A stretch of DNA of 64,000 bases, from contig JAWLGR010000005.1 in the NCBI GenBank assembly GCA_041684965.1, forward strand, positions 1 through 64,000, in the 5' to 3' direction. Shown here one piece after another: positions 1-9,911 of the stretch (within the stretch, counting starts at the first letter, position 1; each line of letters starts with the position of its first letter). A model generated the notes under the pieces. It saw only the letters and a list, made by a program, of their open reading frames with translations, was not told the origin of the DNA and did not search any database. Source of the DNA: Mariniphaga sp041684965. GTDB taxonomy: Bacteria; Bacteroidota; Bacteroidia; Bacteroidales; Prolixibacteraceae. A program made the position numbers and the translations under genes.

Positions 1-20
1 ATAAACATAGCAATAAAAAT

Positions 21-77
21 GGGACACCCAAATTTAAGAAATTGTAGTTGATTTCCAAATAGTTAGGTGGGTGTCCC
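21..77. repeat. Perfect 10-bp inverted repeat, insertion-element-end-like or long-loop terminator
   Basis: GGGACACCCA at 21-30 is the exact reverse complement of TGGGTGTCCC at 68-77, with 37 bases between. The right arm lies inside the last codons of the small minus-strand lipoprotein frame. On the minus strand the second arm is followed by ATTTTTATTG, so it could act as a terminator with an unusually large loop. The arm plus its flank (GGGTGTCCCGAAAAAGTG) also resembles an insertion-sequence end, which is an inference from general appearance only. Confidence 0.5.
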
Positions 78-281
78 GAAAAAGTGCGGAAAACAGGAGA
101 TAATAGAATCACAGGTTTCTGAATGAACCTGGTTAATATTGTTAATAACTATTGGATTTTCCGGATTAAACGAATGTGTTTTTTTATTGTCAATGGAATC
201 GCGGTATGAATAGGCAGGGCAATTGCATGTTTTGCAGGATGCAATAAAGAGGCATACCGCCATGAGAAAAAAAATTTTCAT
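63..281 (-). CDS. Small putative lipoprotein (72 aa), doubtful
   Basis: The frame can be opened further upstream to base 374, but the ATG at 281 gives a clean lipoprotein signal: MKIFFLMAVCLFIASC, with lipobox IASC at about residues 13-16 and a Cys-rich sequence (KTCNCPAY) after it. The remaining 50 residues are polar and match no family I recognise. The last residues (HFFGTPT) are encoded by one arm of the inverted repeat at 21-77, so the natural C-terminus may have been replaced by repeat sequence. It stands alone, divergent from the giant gene downstream. It could be a remnant of a longer gene. What supports it is the signal sequence only. Confidence 0.35.
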   Translation of the reverse strand: MKIFFLMAVCLFIASCKTCNCPAYSYRDSIDNKKTHSFNPENPIVINNINQVHSETCDSIISCFPHFFGTPT

Positions 282-374
282 TACAGATGAAGGAAACCTT
301 TTCTTAACTGTAGGGTTTTTCAATTTTTGTGGATAATTTATAATAATGGAAAACGCAACAATAACCGCTTGCAT

Positions 375-703
375 AATTTCAGGATGGTGTTTAAATATTT
401 TAACTAAGAATAAATCGAAAATTTTTGCTTTTTATTGTTAAAAATTAAGAAAATAAAACTAAAATTGCAAATTGTTAACACATAGACGGAGATATGGACG
501 TCAAACTGTTGATAACAAAGAAGGACTAACTTTTTATTTATTCAGTATTTTACTTGTAGTTTGCTGATAAATTTTATAGGTTTGTGAAGTTTATCATGAT
601 ATTTTGAGGGGATTAACAATTAGTCTAAACAATAACTAAAAAAACGAATATATATTAATTAATCAGTCAATCAATCAATTAAGTTCAATTAAAAAGAAAT
701 GCT
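375..703. other. Intergenic region before the giant secreted-protein gene
   Basis: About 330 AT-rich bases without a credible gene. The only recognisable signal is the promoter at 554-584. The last 50 bases before the start codon contain the simple repeat AATCAGTCAATCAATCAATT (662-681), probably an unstructured 5' leader. Confidence 0.5.
554..584 (+). promoter_or_regulatory. Bacteroidota-type promoter for the 2791-aa gene
   Basis: TTG at 554-556 and TAGGTTTG (TAnnTTTG) at 577-584 are separated by 20 bases, the spacing known for the primary sigma factor of this phylum. Transcription would start near 591, giving a leader of about 113 bases before the ATG at 704. Confidence 0.6.
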
Positions 704-3700
704 ATGAGAAAATCTTTTACTTTGCTATTTAGCACATTAATGCTACTCTGTGCGTTTGGCTTTTCGTCCTTTGCGACAGCCCCCGTGGTTACCGGGAAGT
801 CGCCTACAGGGGAAAATGTGAGCCCGACGACCACAGATCTTGTAATTACTTTCGATCAGAATGTCAAATTTACTTCAACAGGTGGAACCCTTACCATTAA
901 TAAGGGAGGAACTCTGGTTAAAACTGTTGCACTTGCAACCGGAAATGCAAATGCTACAATCAGTGGAAATAAATTGACCGTAAAACATGGTTTAACTCTT
1001 GAAGAAGGAGCAAGTTATTCAATTGGAATTACAGCAAATGCAATTGAAAATACTGGTGGTGAGAAATACCTGGGAATGCCTTCATCGGAATGGGCCATTA
1101 TCATTGGTGATTACACAGCTCCTGTTGTTCAAACCTTGAACCCTGCAAACGGTGCAACAGGTGTGGATGTTCAGGCCGATCCTTTTAAACTGGAGATTAC
1201 ATTCCAGGATGCCAACAACATCAATTTTGTTGCTGGGAAGAAAGTATGGTTATATAAAGCCGACGGTACTATAGTTGATATAGTAACCATTTCTGCTTCA
1301 AATACTTCTGTTACCGGAAAAGTTGCCTCCGTTCAAATCAATCCGAATGCATACGTTGGTGAATATACCCAGTATTATGTGAATGTTGAAGCCGGTGCTT
1401 TCGAAGATGCCTCTCCGAATAATAATAAGTTTGCAGGCATCATGAATAAAACTACCTGGGCTTTCAGTTCAATGGATTATTCAGCTGCTTATGTCGTGTC
1501 AAGTTCGATTGACAATATAACTGGTTCAGGTGGCACCCTGAATGTTACTTTGAATGAAAAAGGACATGTATGGTACAATGTACAACTTGCTTCAGCATCA
1601 GCTCCAGATCTTCCTCCTGGTGCAGGCTGGACTTCTGTTGCTACTGACGATGCAGGAGTCATGACTGCTGGTATTTCTGGTTTGGATGACGGAGTAAAAT
1701 ATAAGGTCTACCTTATTGCAGAAAATCTTGTAGGAGATAAACAATCAACCGCGACTACGTTAGAGTTTACCACACTTGATGTGACTGCACCACTTTCTTC
1801 GAATCCTGTGGTAGTAAATGAGAATAATGTAACAGTGGCTGTTCAGCTTACTTTCAACGAACAAGTAGTTGCCGGTGCCGGAGACCTTCAAATCAGACTT
1901 CAAAGCAATAATGCAGTAGAACGTTCGATTCCTGCAACTGCCGTTGAAATCCACAAGATTGGAACCACCAGCAACTGGCTTATGACTGCCAGTTTCGAAG
2001 GTCTTGAAAGCGCAGTAGGTTATTATGTGATCATCCCTGATGGTTTTGTTACCGATGTTGCAGGAAATGATTATGTAAGCACTTATGTAACAAGCACTGC
2101 CTGGATGTTTACTTCTTCTGATTTTGTAGCTCCTACTGCTGACGTTAAGATTGCTTCAGGTGCGACTCCTGCTGCTACCGATAATATTACGATTGCATTT
2201 TCGGAACCGGTTAAACTTATTGGAGCAACAACAATTGAAAGTCTGGCAGGACTTAACCAGGCAGCCTGGTTTGACTATATTACGCTGGAAAAGAGTAATG
2301 TTCCTGTTAATTTCACAGCTACCTATTCGTCCGCTACAAATACTATTACAGTAGATCCGGCTTCAAATCTTGAAGCGAATTCTACTTATGTATTAAAAAT
2401 AAGGGCAAATGCATTTGAAGATTTATCAGGAAATGACTTTAGCAACACACACAAGTCATATAATCTTGTTACCGGAGACTTTGGACCTGCAACGATAAGC
2501 ATTACTCCTGCGGATGGAGCAACTGCAAATCAGGGAACACAGCCAAAGATTACCTTTTCGAAAGTGGCAAAGGTTGCCGGTACAACTCCTGCTGACATAA
2601 CAGCTGCCAACATCAAACCTTTTATTACTTTTAAAAGAGACGGTTCAGGTGGGGCCAATGTGGCGTTCACTGTAACATGGGATGCTGCAACACGTGCTGC
2701 GACTCTGGTTCCTGACGCACCGCTTGTAAGCGAAGGCGTTTATTATGTAGATTTTGATCATACTAAAGTGGTTGACGTTTATGGTGGTGCTTTTACCGAT
2801 CCAACTGCCTCAACTTTTACTATGATAGATTATATTGTTCCTACAGTAGCATTCAGCCATTCAGGAACAGTTGATGACATTGGGGAATCTGTTGATTTAA
2901 CTCTTACTTTCAGTGAAGATGTAACTTTACTGGGAGCTGTAGCTGATCTGGTTGTATTTAAAGAAACTAATGCTGATGGTGCTAACTTAGATTTTACTGC
3001 ATCATGGGATGAAGCGACAGATAAAATCACCATCAATCCTGATCTTGACCTGGTGGATGGTAAAGTATATTATTATGGAGTAGGTGCCGGTGCAGCTACC
3101 GATGGTACCAATAAAAATGAAGCTGCTTTCACATCCTTTACTTTTGCTCCTGCAGTTCCCGAGATGCTGGAAGTTGCAGCCGGAGGCTATGTTCCTGCCA
3201 TTAATGCATCCAATGTTAAATTGAATGCCAGCAGTAACCTTGTGGCTTCCTTAACTTTTACAGAAGCAGTGAAAGCCAATCCAACCATGCCGGCTGCAGA
3301 TGAAGCCAAACTTTATATTGAAGGAAATGCAACTCCAATTTCAACTGTTTCAATCAGTGCTTCAGATGTTGAGGGCAGTAAATTGACCATTACATTTCCT
3401 GCTGCTGATGTAGATCCTCTTGTTTCTGAAGGAAAATACTACATCACAGTTGATGCAGATGTTGTTGTTGCCAATGCAGACAACAATAAAACGTTTGGCG
3501 GAATTGCCGCCAATGTATGGAAATTTACTTCTGCCGATATTGTTGCTCCTGTGTTGTCAGTGAATACTCCTGTAAATGGTGCAGCAGGTGTTGCCCTGAA
3601 TGCTCCGGTTGTAATGGATGTAACTGAAACGAATAATATTTCTGCAGGGACAGGCAATATCTTAATTAAACGCGGTGCAACGACTGTGGAAACTATTCCG

Positions 3701-6700
3701 GTTGGAAGTGCCGTGATTAAGAATACTGCACCCAAAACAATAACCATTCCTCATGCTGCATTTACTCATTATGAAACTGTATATACTGTTTCTGTTCCGG
3801 CCGGTGCCTTCAAGGATGTGGCAGGAAATCTGTCAAATGCCCTGGAATGGAGCTTTTCTACCGTGACCAATCCACCTCCGGCTATAGTAAAACTTATTCC
3901 TGCTGACGATCAGGATATGGTGGCTGCGGGTACTGAAAATTTTGTAATTGAGTTTTCTGAGCCGGTTCAAAAAGGCCCTGCAGGTTCTACTGCTTACCTT
4001 CTTGAACTTTCCGGAAATACAAGGGCAACTTTATCAGGTGGTGTAATAAATACAGGAACTGATGTTCTGCGTGGTTCAATCCTTGTAGAGAATGCAACAG
4101 CTGTTCAGGTAAGTGGAAATGTTGTTACTTTAAATTTTGGATTCCCGCTTGTTGATGGAAAAGAATATTACATTCTTGTTGAAGACGGCATGTTCAAGGA
4201 TATGTCTTTGCCTGATGCCGCAAATTTTGCCGGTCTTTTAGATGAATACGGCGAATGGAATTTCTTTACCAAGAACATCGAAGCTCCTAAATGGGCAGTT
4301 TCTTATACCGAACGGGGTGAAGGCATGGACATTACCAGCAACATCATCATTACATTTGATAAGCCAATCGAGAAAAATGATGGTTCGGAAATTACAAATA
4401 CGGATGTAGCCTCATTGTTTACGCTAAAAGTAAACAATGTTAATTATCTTTTTACTGGAAATATTAATGCCGAGAAAACCATCGTTGTTCTTGAAAACAG
4501 TTCATTTACTCCGCTATTGACAACTGCCAATTCAGGCCAGGAAGTTAAAGTGGCACCTACCAGCAATATCCGTGGTAAAGTAAATCACGCTGCTGTATCA
4601 ACTGTTGAAGCAGTATTCAATATTTCAGATTACGTTGCACCGACAGCGTCTATATCAAATATTCATGATATAACCGGCGATGAATTTAAATTTGATATAT
4701 CATCCAATGAGGCAGGCACGCTTTACTGGGTTGTTCAGCAGGGAACAGGTACACTAACAGCAGCCGAAGTTAAAGCTGCCGGTACAGTGATTACCAATTA
4801 TACCACCGGACCCAAAGCAGTTGTGAAAACTGGGCTTGTTTCTGAAACAAAATATACGATATATGGTGTGGCAGAAGACAAGACGGGCAATATTTCAGAA
4901 GTTGTAACAGTAGAAGTTACAACAGCAGATGTTACTCCACCGGTATTGGTCAGCAAAACAAATGTATTTGATGCCAATAACCAGGTTACATTAACATTCT
5001 CGGAAGATGTAATACCGGATGGAGCAGTGGCTGTTATCCGCAAGGCTGACACCCATGAAATTGTTTCGACTACTGCACCTTTGTCTGATGTGGCTGATTC
5101 CAAAGACCTGAAACTTACATATGATGTATCAGGTTATTCTGATGACCAACAATTTATAATTGAAATTGAAGGTGGTCAGGTGAAAGATTTGGCCGGAAAT
5201 GCATGGGCAGGTCAGATTGGTTTGGGTGCAAATGCCTGGTTAGTAAGCATACCCGACCGTACTGCGCCTCAGTTTGTTAGCATTACTCCGGATATATTGA
5301 GTGGTGCTCTTGTAGGGGTAAATGACAATTTTAAATTGACATTCAACGAAAATGTGAAATTAGGTTCCAATCCTTCTTTCCTGATTAAATACTACGATTA
5401 CACAGATAGCCAATTGAAAGTTTTTGAATTGGTGGAAGTATCAAGGGTTACTGTCAGTGGAAAAGATGTGACAATTGATCCAAGCCGTTCATTCGCTCCA
5501 AGAGCTGACGGAACCATTTCATTGCCTCACCGGCAGTATGAACTTTACATAACAGCCGGAAGCATAACAGACCTTGCAGGTAATGCATATGCTCTTCCAA
5601 TCCAATCTACATTCAACATTGTAGATAACGTTGCTCCAACTGCAACATTCTCCCCTGCAAATGGTGCAACTTCTGTACTGCAGGGCAATGATCTTACCAT
5701 TACTTTTACTGAAGCTCTTTTGCTTGCAGATGGAACTTCCATCGATAAGTATGATTTGGAATCAATGGTTTACCTTAAAAAGGGTGGAAATGCTGTAGCA
5801 CATACTGCTATCATTGATGCAGCCAAAAAGGTAATAACCATTGACCCTGTTGCCAGTTTGGAGAAAGGTGGAGTTTACAGTTATGGATTTACCAGTGGAT
5901 TTAGAGATGCTGCAGGGAATGCTGTTACTGCAAGGGAAGTTTCCTTTACAGTGGTTACTGATGCTGTTCTGGCAACATACATCATTTTCGATCCTGATAA
6001 TAAAATTGCGGATCAGCGAACCATTGTTCCGGTCGATCAGGAATTCAAAATTAAATTTACTGGTGAATTGTTTACATATAGCACTGTAGCGGCTCAAAAT
6101 AATATTGCAGTTACACCTACTTATCTGCAGAGTGCAATCACACTCAAACAGGGAGCTACCAATGTGCCTTTCACTGTTACCATTGCACAAAGGGATCAGG
6201 ATTCAACCATTGTGGTTGTGAAGCCAAATGCCAACCTGTTAAGTGAAACGAATTACGATCTTGCGGTCGTTTCAGATAAAGTACAAATTGGAGTTGGTGC
6301 ATCTCCGCTGACGGGTAAATCCAATGCTTATAGGACAGTTGATGTTTCAAAACCGGTTCCTGTAGCAAATGGTTTTGTTCCTGCCAATGGTTCGACTGTT
6401 GCCAAAGCTACTACCATGTCTATTACATTCAATGAACCAGTAAAAGCAGGTACAGGTACTGTCACCATCTATCACAAATTTGGAACTGTGGTGAAAACAA
6501 TCGATGCGGCTACCCTTACAAATGGAGCCAATGCTAATATCATCGAGATGGGAACTTTATCTGATTTGGCTGCCGATGAATATTTTGTAAAAGTTACTGA
6601 AGGAGCAATCACCGACCTTGCTGGAAATGCCTGGGCAGGAATTTCCATTGAAGACCAGTGGCATTTCATTGTTAACGATGATCTTGCTCAACCTGTCATA

Positions 6701-9079
6701 ACAGATATTGCTCCGGAAGGTGGAAATACACCTGTTAATACAAGGCTTTCAATTAGTTTTGACCGGCCGGTTGTGTTGAATCCTGATCATGTAGGTTATA
6801 TTGCAATCTATGATGCCGACGGAATTGCATTCCAGTTAATACGGGTTAATGATGGCGCTGCCAATCTTTCTCCTAATGGCGATAAAACAATTTATTCAGT
6901 AACTATTAATCAACTTGAGGAATCCACTCAATATTTTGTGGAGGTGTCTAAAGGCACATTTGTGGCTCAGGCTGATAATTCACTTGAAAATGAAGGTATT
7001 GTTAGAAGTCTTTGGTCATTTACTACTGAAAATAACAATCCGCCAATGGTGGTGTCTCTAACACCTGCTGACAATGCTACGAATGTTAATGTAAGAACAG
7101 TTGCTAAGATAAATTTTGATATCGAAGTTAAACCTGGAACAGGTTCAATACAATTACGCAAAGGAGTGGATGCTTCTATTGTACATAGCTTCAATGTGAA
7201 CAGTAATGAAGTTGTATTTGATGGGAATACGGTTACTTTTGATCTTTCTCCTTACCTGGAAGGTGAATCAACAGCGTACTACATTATTGTTCCTCAGGGA
7301 GCTATTACAAATATTAGCAGTGATCCGGAGTCGTTTGCCGGTTTGGAACAAACTACAAGTTGGAATTTCACAACTCGTCAGGACGGTATAGATCCTGAAT
7401 TGGTAACCTGGGCTCCTGATGATGTGGAGATAAACAACAATCATCCTGTCTTTACAATGGAGTTCTCTGAAGACGTTGCTTTGGCTAATGAAGGTAACCT
7501 GGTAGTGACCAAAGTTGGTGCAAATCAGCCTACCCTGGTTATACCGCTGACCGAGAGCATGATTTCAGGTAGTACGGTTACGGTAACATATGATGAAGCC
7601 ACTATTGGTGCACTTGAATTTGAATCAGAATATTTTGTTACTATTGCAGGTAACATCATTGAAGATTTGTCAGAAAATCCATGGGCAGGTGTTACTGACC
7701 CGACTGTCTGGACTTTCGCTACAAAAGATCGGAATGTTACAATTGCCGAGATTCAGGGAACCGGAAGTACATCACCAATGATGGATGTAGAGGTAAGGGT
7801 TACTGCAACAGTAACCGGCATTTCAATGGGAGAAGGATTCTTTATGCAGGATGCTAATGCAGCATGGAGCGGAATCTGGGTTGAATATGGTAATGCAGGT
7901 TCACTGGCAATCGGTGACGGTGTTGTGATTATCGGTGATGTTACTGAAATCAGTGAGGTTACTACAATTGTGGCTACAGAAGTTCAGGCTGTTAATGCTC
8001 CTGTTACTGTTACACCTGTTGTGGTTGCATCTCCAACAGCTGTTAAGGCTGAAATGTATGAAAGTGTATTGGTACAGGTTCTTGAAGCGCAGGCATCAGC
8101 TGCCAATAGTGCCGGAGTCTGGAACATTTCTTACGGAACCAATGATGTAGTTGCTGTAAACCGTTGGATGTTCAGTTACACACCTGAAGCGGGGCACATT
8201 TACGATGTTACTGGTATAGTTAACGGAAGAATGAGTAATTACAGAATGGAACCAAGAAGGATAACCGATATTATTCATTACAAACCGATTGCTGATATCC
8301 AGGGAACTGGTCCGGTATCACCTGTTCTGAATGAAGTTGTTCATGTAATGGCTACGGTAACCGCTGTCTCAACCGGTGAAGGATTCTTTATGCAGGATGC
8401 AAATGAAGCCTGGAGTGGAATTTGGGTTGAGTATGCTAATGCTGCTTCACTTTCAATAGGCGATGGTGTTAAAGTAGTTGGTAGTGTAAGTGAAATATCT
8501 GAAGTTACTTCAATCGTTGCTACTTCTGTTGAATCTATCGATGCTCCGATAGAGGTAGAGCCGGTTGTTGTTAATTCTCCTGCAGCTGCAAAAGCTGAGA
8601 TGTTTGAGAGCGTGCTGGTTCAGGTTAAAGGTGCCAAAGGAACTGCTGCTACAAATGGTATCTGGAGGATATTCTACGAAACTGCTGATAATGTTGATAT
8701 CAACAAATGGTTCTATACTTATGCTCCTGTTGCTGATCACTTCTACGATGTTACTGGTGTAGTAAACGGCAGGATGAGTAACTACAGGTTGGAACCAAGG
8801 ATGGAATCAGATATTACAGATCTTACTGTAAACAGCATTCCAGAGTTTTCAGCTGTTGACTTCAAGGTTTATCCGAATCCTTTCAGTGGTCATATAAATA
8901 TTGATAATTCTGACAGATTAACAAGAGTTGTCATTACAAATATAGCCGGCCAAAGGATTTTGGATGTTCAGTATCCTGAACGGACAATCAATACAAGTAA
9001 TCTGGTTAACGGAGTTTATGTAATCAGTTTATTTAATGAGGACGGAATGGTCAAATCACATAGGATTGTTAAAAGGTAA
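704..9079 (+). CDS. Giant secreted multi-Ig-like protein with two OB-fold modules and a type IX sorting domain (2791 aa)
   Basis: The N-terminus is a Sec signal peptide (cleavage near FATA-PVV, about residue 26). Then come about 20 modules of 100-130 residues, most opening with a proline-rich linker such as APVVQTLNPANGATGV and a strand ending ITFxExV. These are SbsA-type Ig-like (Big_5) domains. Two modules (starting near 1490 and 4640) look more like fibronectin type III folds. At about residues 2346-2525 and 2528-2710 lie two near-duplicate modules opening IAEIQGTG and IADIQGTG, each with GEGFFMQDAN, which resemble the OB fold seen in ExeM/YhcR-type secreted nucleases, but no nuclease domain follows. 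The last 70 residues (VYPNPFSG onward, ending SHRIVKR) are a type A T9SS C-terminal signal. Expected role: cell-surface or released adhesin/scaffold exported by type IX secretion. The ligand cannot be told. It is monocistronic, bounded by a promoter and a terminator. Confidence 0.9.
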   Translation: MRKSFTLLFSTLMLLCAFGFSSFATAPVVTGKSPTGENVSPTTTDLVITFDQNVKFTSTGGTLTINKGGTLVKTVALATGNANATISGNKLTVKHGLTLEEGASYSIGITANAIENTGGEKYLGMPSSEWAIIIGDYTAPVVQTLNPANGATGVDVQADPFKLEITFQDANNINFVAGKKVWLYKADGTIVDIVTISASNTSVTGKVASVQINPNAYVGEYTQYYVNVEAGAFEDASPNNNKFAGIMNKTTWAFSSMDYSAAYVVSSSIDNITGSGGTLNVTLNEKGHVWYNVQLASASAPDLPPGAGWTSVATDDAGVMTAGISGLDDGVKYKVYLIAENLVGDKQSTATTLEFTTLDVTAPLSSNPVVVNENNVTVAVQLTFNEQVVAGAGDLQIRLQSNNAVERSIPATAVEIHKIGTTSNWLMTASFEGLESAVGYYVIIPDGFVTDVAGNDYVSTYVTSTAWMFTSSDFVAPTADVKIASGATPAATDNITIAFSEPVKLIGATTIESLAGLNQAAWFDYITLEKSNVPVNFTATYSSATNTITVDPASNLEANSTYVLKIRANAFEDLSGNDFSNTHKSYNLVTGDFGPATISITPADGATANQGTQPKITFSKVAKVAGTTPADITAANIKPFITFKRDGSGGANVAFTVTWDAATRAATLVPDAPLVSEGVYYVDFDHTKVVDVYGGAFTDPTASTFTMIDYIVPTVAFSHSGTVDDIGESVDLTLTFSEDVTLLGAVADLVVFKETNADGANLDFTASWDEATDKITINPDLDLVDGKVYYYGVGAGAATDGTNKNEAAFTSFTFAPAVPEMLEVAAGGYVPAINASNVKLNASSNLVASLTFTEAVKANPTMPAADEAKLYIEGNATPISTVSISASDVEGSKLTITFPAADVDPLVSEGKYYITVDADVVVANADNNKTFGGIAANVWKFTSADIVAPVLSVNTPVNGAAGVALNAPVVMDVTETNNISAGTGNILIKRGATTVETIPVGSAVIKNTAPKTITIPHAAFTHYETVYTVSVPAGAFKDVAGNLSNALEWSFSTVTNPPPAIVKLIPADDQDMVAAGTENFVIEFSEPVQKGPAGSTAYLLELSGNTRATLSGGVINTGTDVLRGSILVENATAVQVSGNVVTLNFGFPLVDGKEYYILVEDGMFKDMSLPDAANFAGLLDEYGEWNFFTKNIEAPKWAVSYTERGEGMDITSNIIITFDKPIEKNDGSEITNTDVASLFTLKVNNVNYLFTGNINAEKTIVVLENSSFTPLLTTANSGQEVKVAPTSNIRGKVNHAAVSTVEAVFNISDYVAPTASISNIHDITGDEFKFDISSNEAGTLYWVVQQGTGTLTAAEVKAAGTVITNYTTGPKAVVKTGLVSETKYTIYGVAEDKTGNISEVVTVEVTTADVTPPVLVSKTNVFDANNQVTLTFSEDVIPDGAVAVIRKADTHEIVSTTAPLSDVADSKDLKLTYDVSGYSDDQQFIIEIEGGQVKDLAGNAWAGQIGLGANAWLVSIPDRTAPQFVSITPDILSGALVGVNDNFKLTFNENVKLGSNPSFLIKYYDYTDSQLKVFELVEVSRVTVSGKDVTIDPSRSFAPRADGTISLPHRQYELYITAGSITDLAGNAYALPIQSTFNIVDNVAPTATFSPANGATSVLQGNDLTITFTEALLLADGTSIDKYDLESMVYLKKGGNAVAHTAIIDAAKKVITIDPVASLEKGGVYSYGFTSGFRDAAGNAVTAREVSFTVVTDAVLATYIIFDPDNKIADQRTIVPVDQEFKIKFTGELFTYSTVAAQNNIAVTPTYLQSAITLKQGATNVPFTVTIAQRDQDSTIVVVKPNANLLSETNYDLAVVSDKVQIGVGASPLTGKSNAYRTVDVSKPVPVANGFVPANGSTVAKATTMSITFNEPVKAGTGTVTIYHKFGTVVKTIDAATLTNGANANIIEMGTLSDLAADEYFVKVTEGAITDLAGNAWAGISIEDQWHFIVNDDLAQPVITDIAPEGGNTPVNTRLSISFDRPVVLNPDHVGYIAIYDADGIAFQLIRVNDGAANLSPNGDKTIYSVTINQLEESTQYFVEVSKGTFVAQADNSLENEGIVRSLWSFTTENNNPPMVVSLTPADNATNVNVRTVAKINFDIEVKPGTGSIQLRKGVDASIVHSFNVNSNEVVFDGNTVTFDLSPYLEGESTAYYIIVPQGAITNISSDPESFAGLEQTTSWNFTTRQDGIDPELVTWAPDDVEINNNHPVFTMEFSEDVALANEGNLVVTKVGANQPTLVIPLTESMISGSTVTVTYDEATIGALEFESEYFVTIAGNIIEDLSENPWAGVTDPTVWTFATKDRNVTIAEIQGTGSTSPMMDVEVRVTATVTGISMGEGFFMQDANAAWSGIWVEYGNAGSLAIGDGVVIIGDVTEISEVTTIVATEVQAVNAPVTVTPVVVASPTAVKAEMYESVLVQVLEAQASAANSAGVWNISYGTNDVVAVNRWMFSYTPEAGHIYDVTGIVNGRMSNYRMEPRRITDIIHYKPIADIQGTGPVSPVLNEVVHVMATVTAVSTGEGFFMQDANEAWSGIWVEYANAASLSIGDGVKVVGSVSEISEVTSIVATSVESIDAPIEVEPVVVNSPAAAKAEMFESVLVQVKGAKGTAATNGIWRIFYETADNVDINKWFYTYAPVADHFYDVTGVVNGRMSNYRLEPRMESDITDLTVNSIPEFSAVDFKVYPNPFSGHINIDNSDRLTRVVITNIAGQRILDVQYPERTINTSNLVNGVYVISLFNEDGMVKSHRIVKR

Positions 9080-9102
9080 TACCGAATTGATTGATTAAGA
9101 AG

Positions 9103-9130
9103 GGGGGAAGCTTTAGCTTTCCCCTTTTTT
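9103..9130 (+). terminator. Intrinsic terminator after the giant gene
   Basis: GGGGGAAGC (9103-9111) pairs with GCTTTCCCC (9116-9124) around a TTTA loop, nine pairs with one G-U, followed by six T (9125-9130). Confidence 0.85.
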
Positions 9131-9170
9131 AATTAATAATTTTAAATACAATTTTTAATCTGATTTATCA

Positions 9171-9911
9171 ATGAAACTTTTAAATGAACATGTTACAGTA
9201 AGGAAATTTCAAAAGAAAATGTTGGATCAGGAGTTAATAGAAAGCATATTGTATTCCGGGACAAGGGCATCTACTACCGGGAATATGCAAACCTACAGCA
9301 TGATAATTACACGTAATGAAGAAAAGAAGAAAAACCTGGCACCCCTGCACTTTAATCAGCCTGTAGTAACAAGTGCTCCGGTTTTAATTACTTTCGTTGC
9401 TGATTTTAGCCGTTTTTCACAATGGTGCCTGCTTGGTAATGCAAAACCTGCATACAACAATTTTATCTCATTTTTTACTGCAGCAATTGATGCTTTGCTG
9501 GTAGCACAGAATGTTTGTATTGCTGCCGAAAACAATGGACTAGGTATATGCTATCTTGGCACTACAACGTACAATTCCGAAGAGATAATAGAATTACTCG
9601 GTCTGCCGCATCTCACTTTTCCTGTGACAACAGTTGCTATGGGTTACCCTGAAGAGGTACCACCACTGACCGATCGTTTGCCACTTAAAGGGGTTATACA
9701 TTATGAAGTGTATCAAAATTATTCAGAGGAGTCCATTAGGGAGCTTTATTCATATAAAGAGAGCCTGAAAGAGATGATACAATTTGTAAAGGATAACAAT
9801 AAGGAAAGTTTGGCACAAATATTTACAGATATCCGATATACTAAATCAGACAATGAATTTTTTTCAAAAAAAATGCTTGATTCATTAAAAAAGCAAGGTT
9901 TTTTGGTGTGA
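9171..9911 (+). CDS. Nitroreductase-family FMN oxidoreductase (246 aa)
   Basis: The protein fits the NfsA/FRP branch of the nitroreductase family: FMN-contacting VRKF at residues 10-13, TGNMQTYS at about 36-43, and a GLGICYLG segment at about 124-131 that closes over the flavin. The length (246) is normal for the branch. Such enzymes reduce nitro compounds, quinones or free flavin with NAD(P)H in the cytoplasm; the physiological substrate here is unknown. The ATG at 9171 follows the terminator of the giant gene by 40 bases, so it is probably transcribed alone. Its stop abuts the convergent LytTR regulator end with no gap. Confidence 0.85.
   Translation: MKLLNEHVTVRKFQKKMLDQELIESILYSGTRASTTGNMQTYSMIITRNEEKKKNLAPLHFNQPVVTSAPVLITFVADFSRFSQWCLLGNAKPAYNNFISFFTAAIDALLVAQNVCIAAENNGLGICYLGTTTYNSEEIIELLGLPHLTFPVTTVAMGYPEEVPPLTDRLPLKGVIHYEVYQNYSEESIRELYSYKESLKEMIQFVKDNNKESLAQIFTDIRYTKSDNEFFSKKMLDSLKKQGFLV

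Noticed and set aside
704..7740. Repeated wording in the giant gene as a CRISPR or tandem DNA repeat
   Set aside because: The similarity is at protein level between diverged Ig-like domains; there are no equal-length identical DNA repeats with unique spacers.
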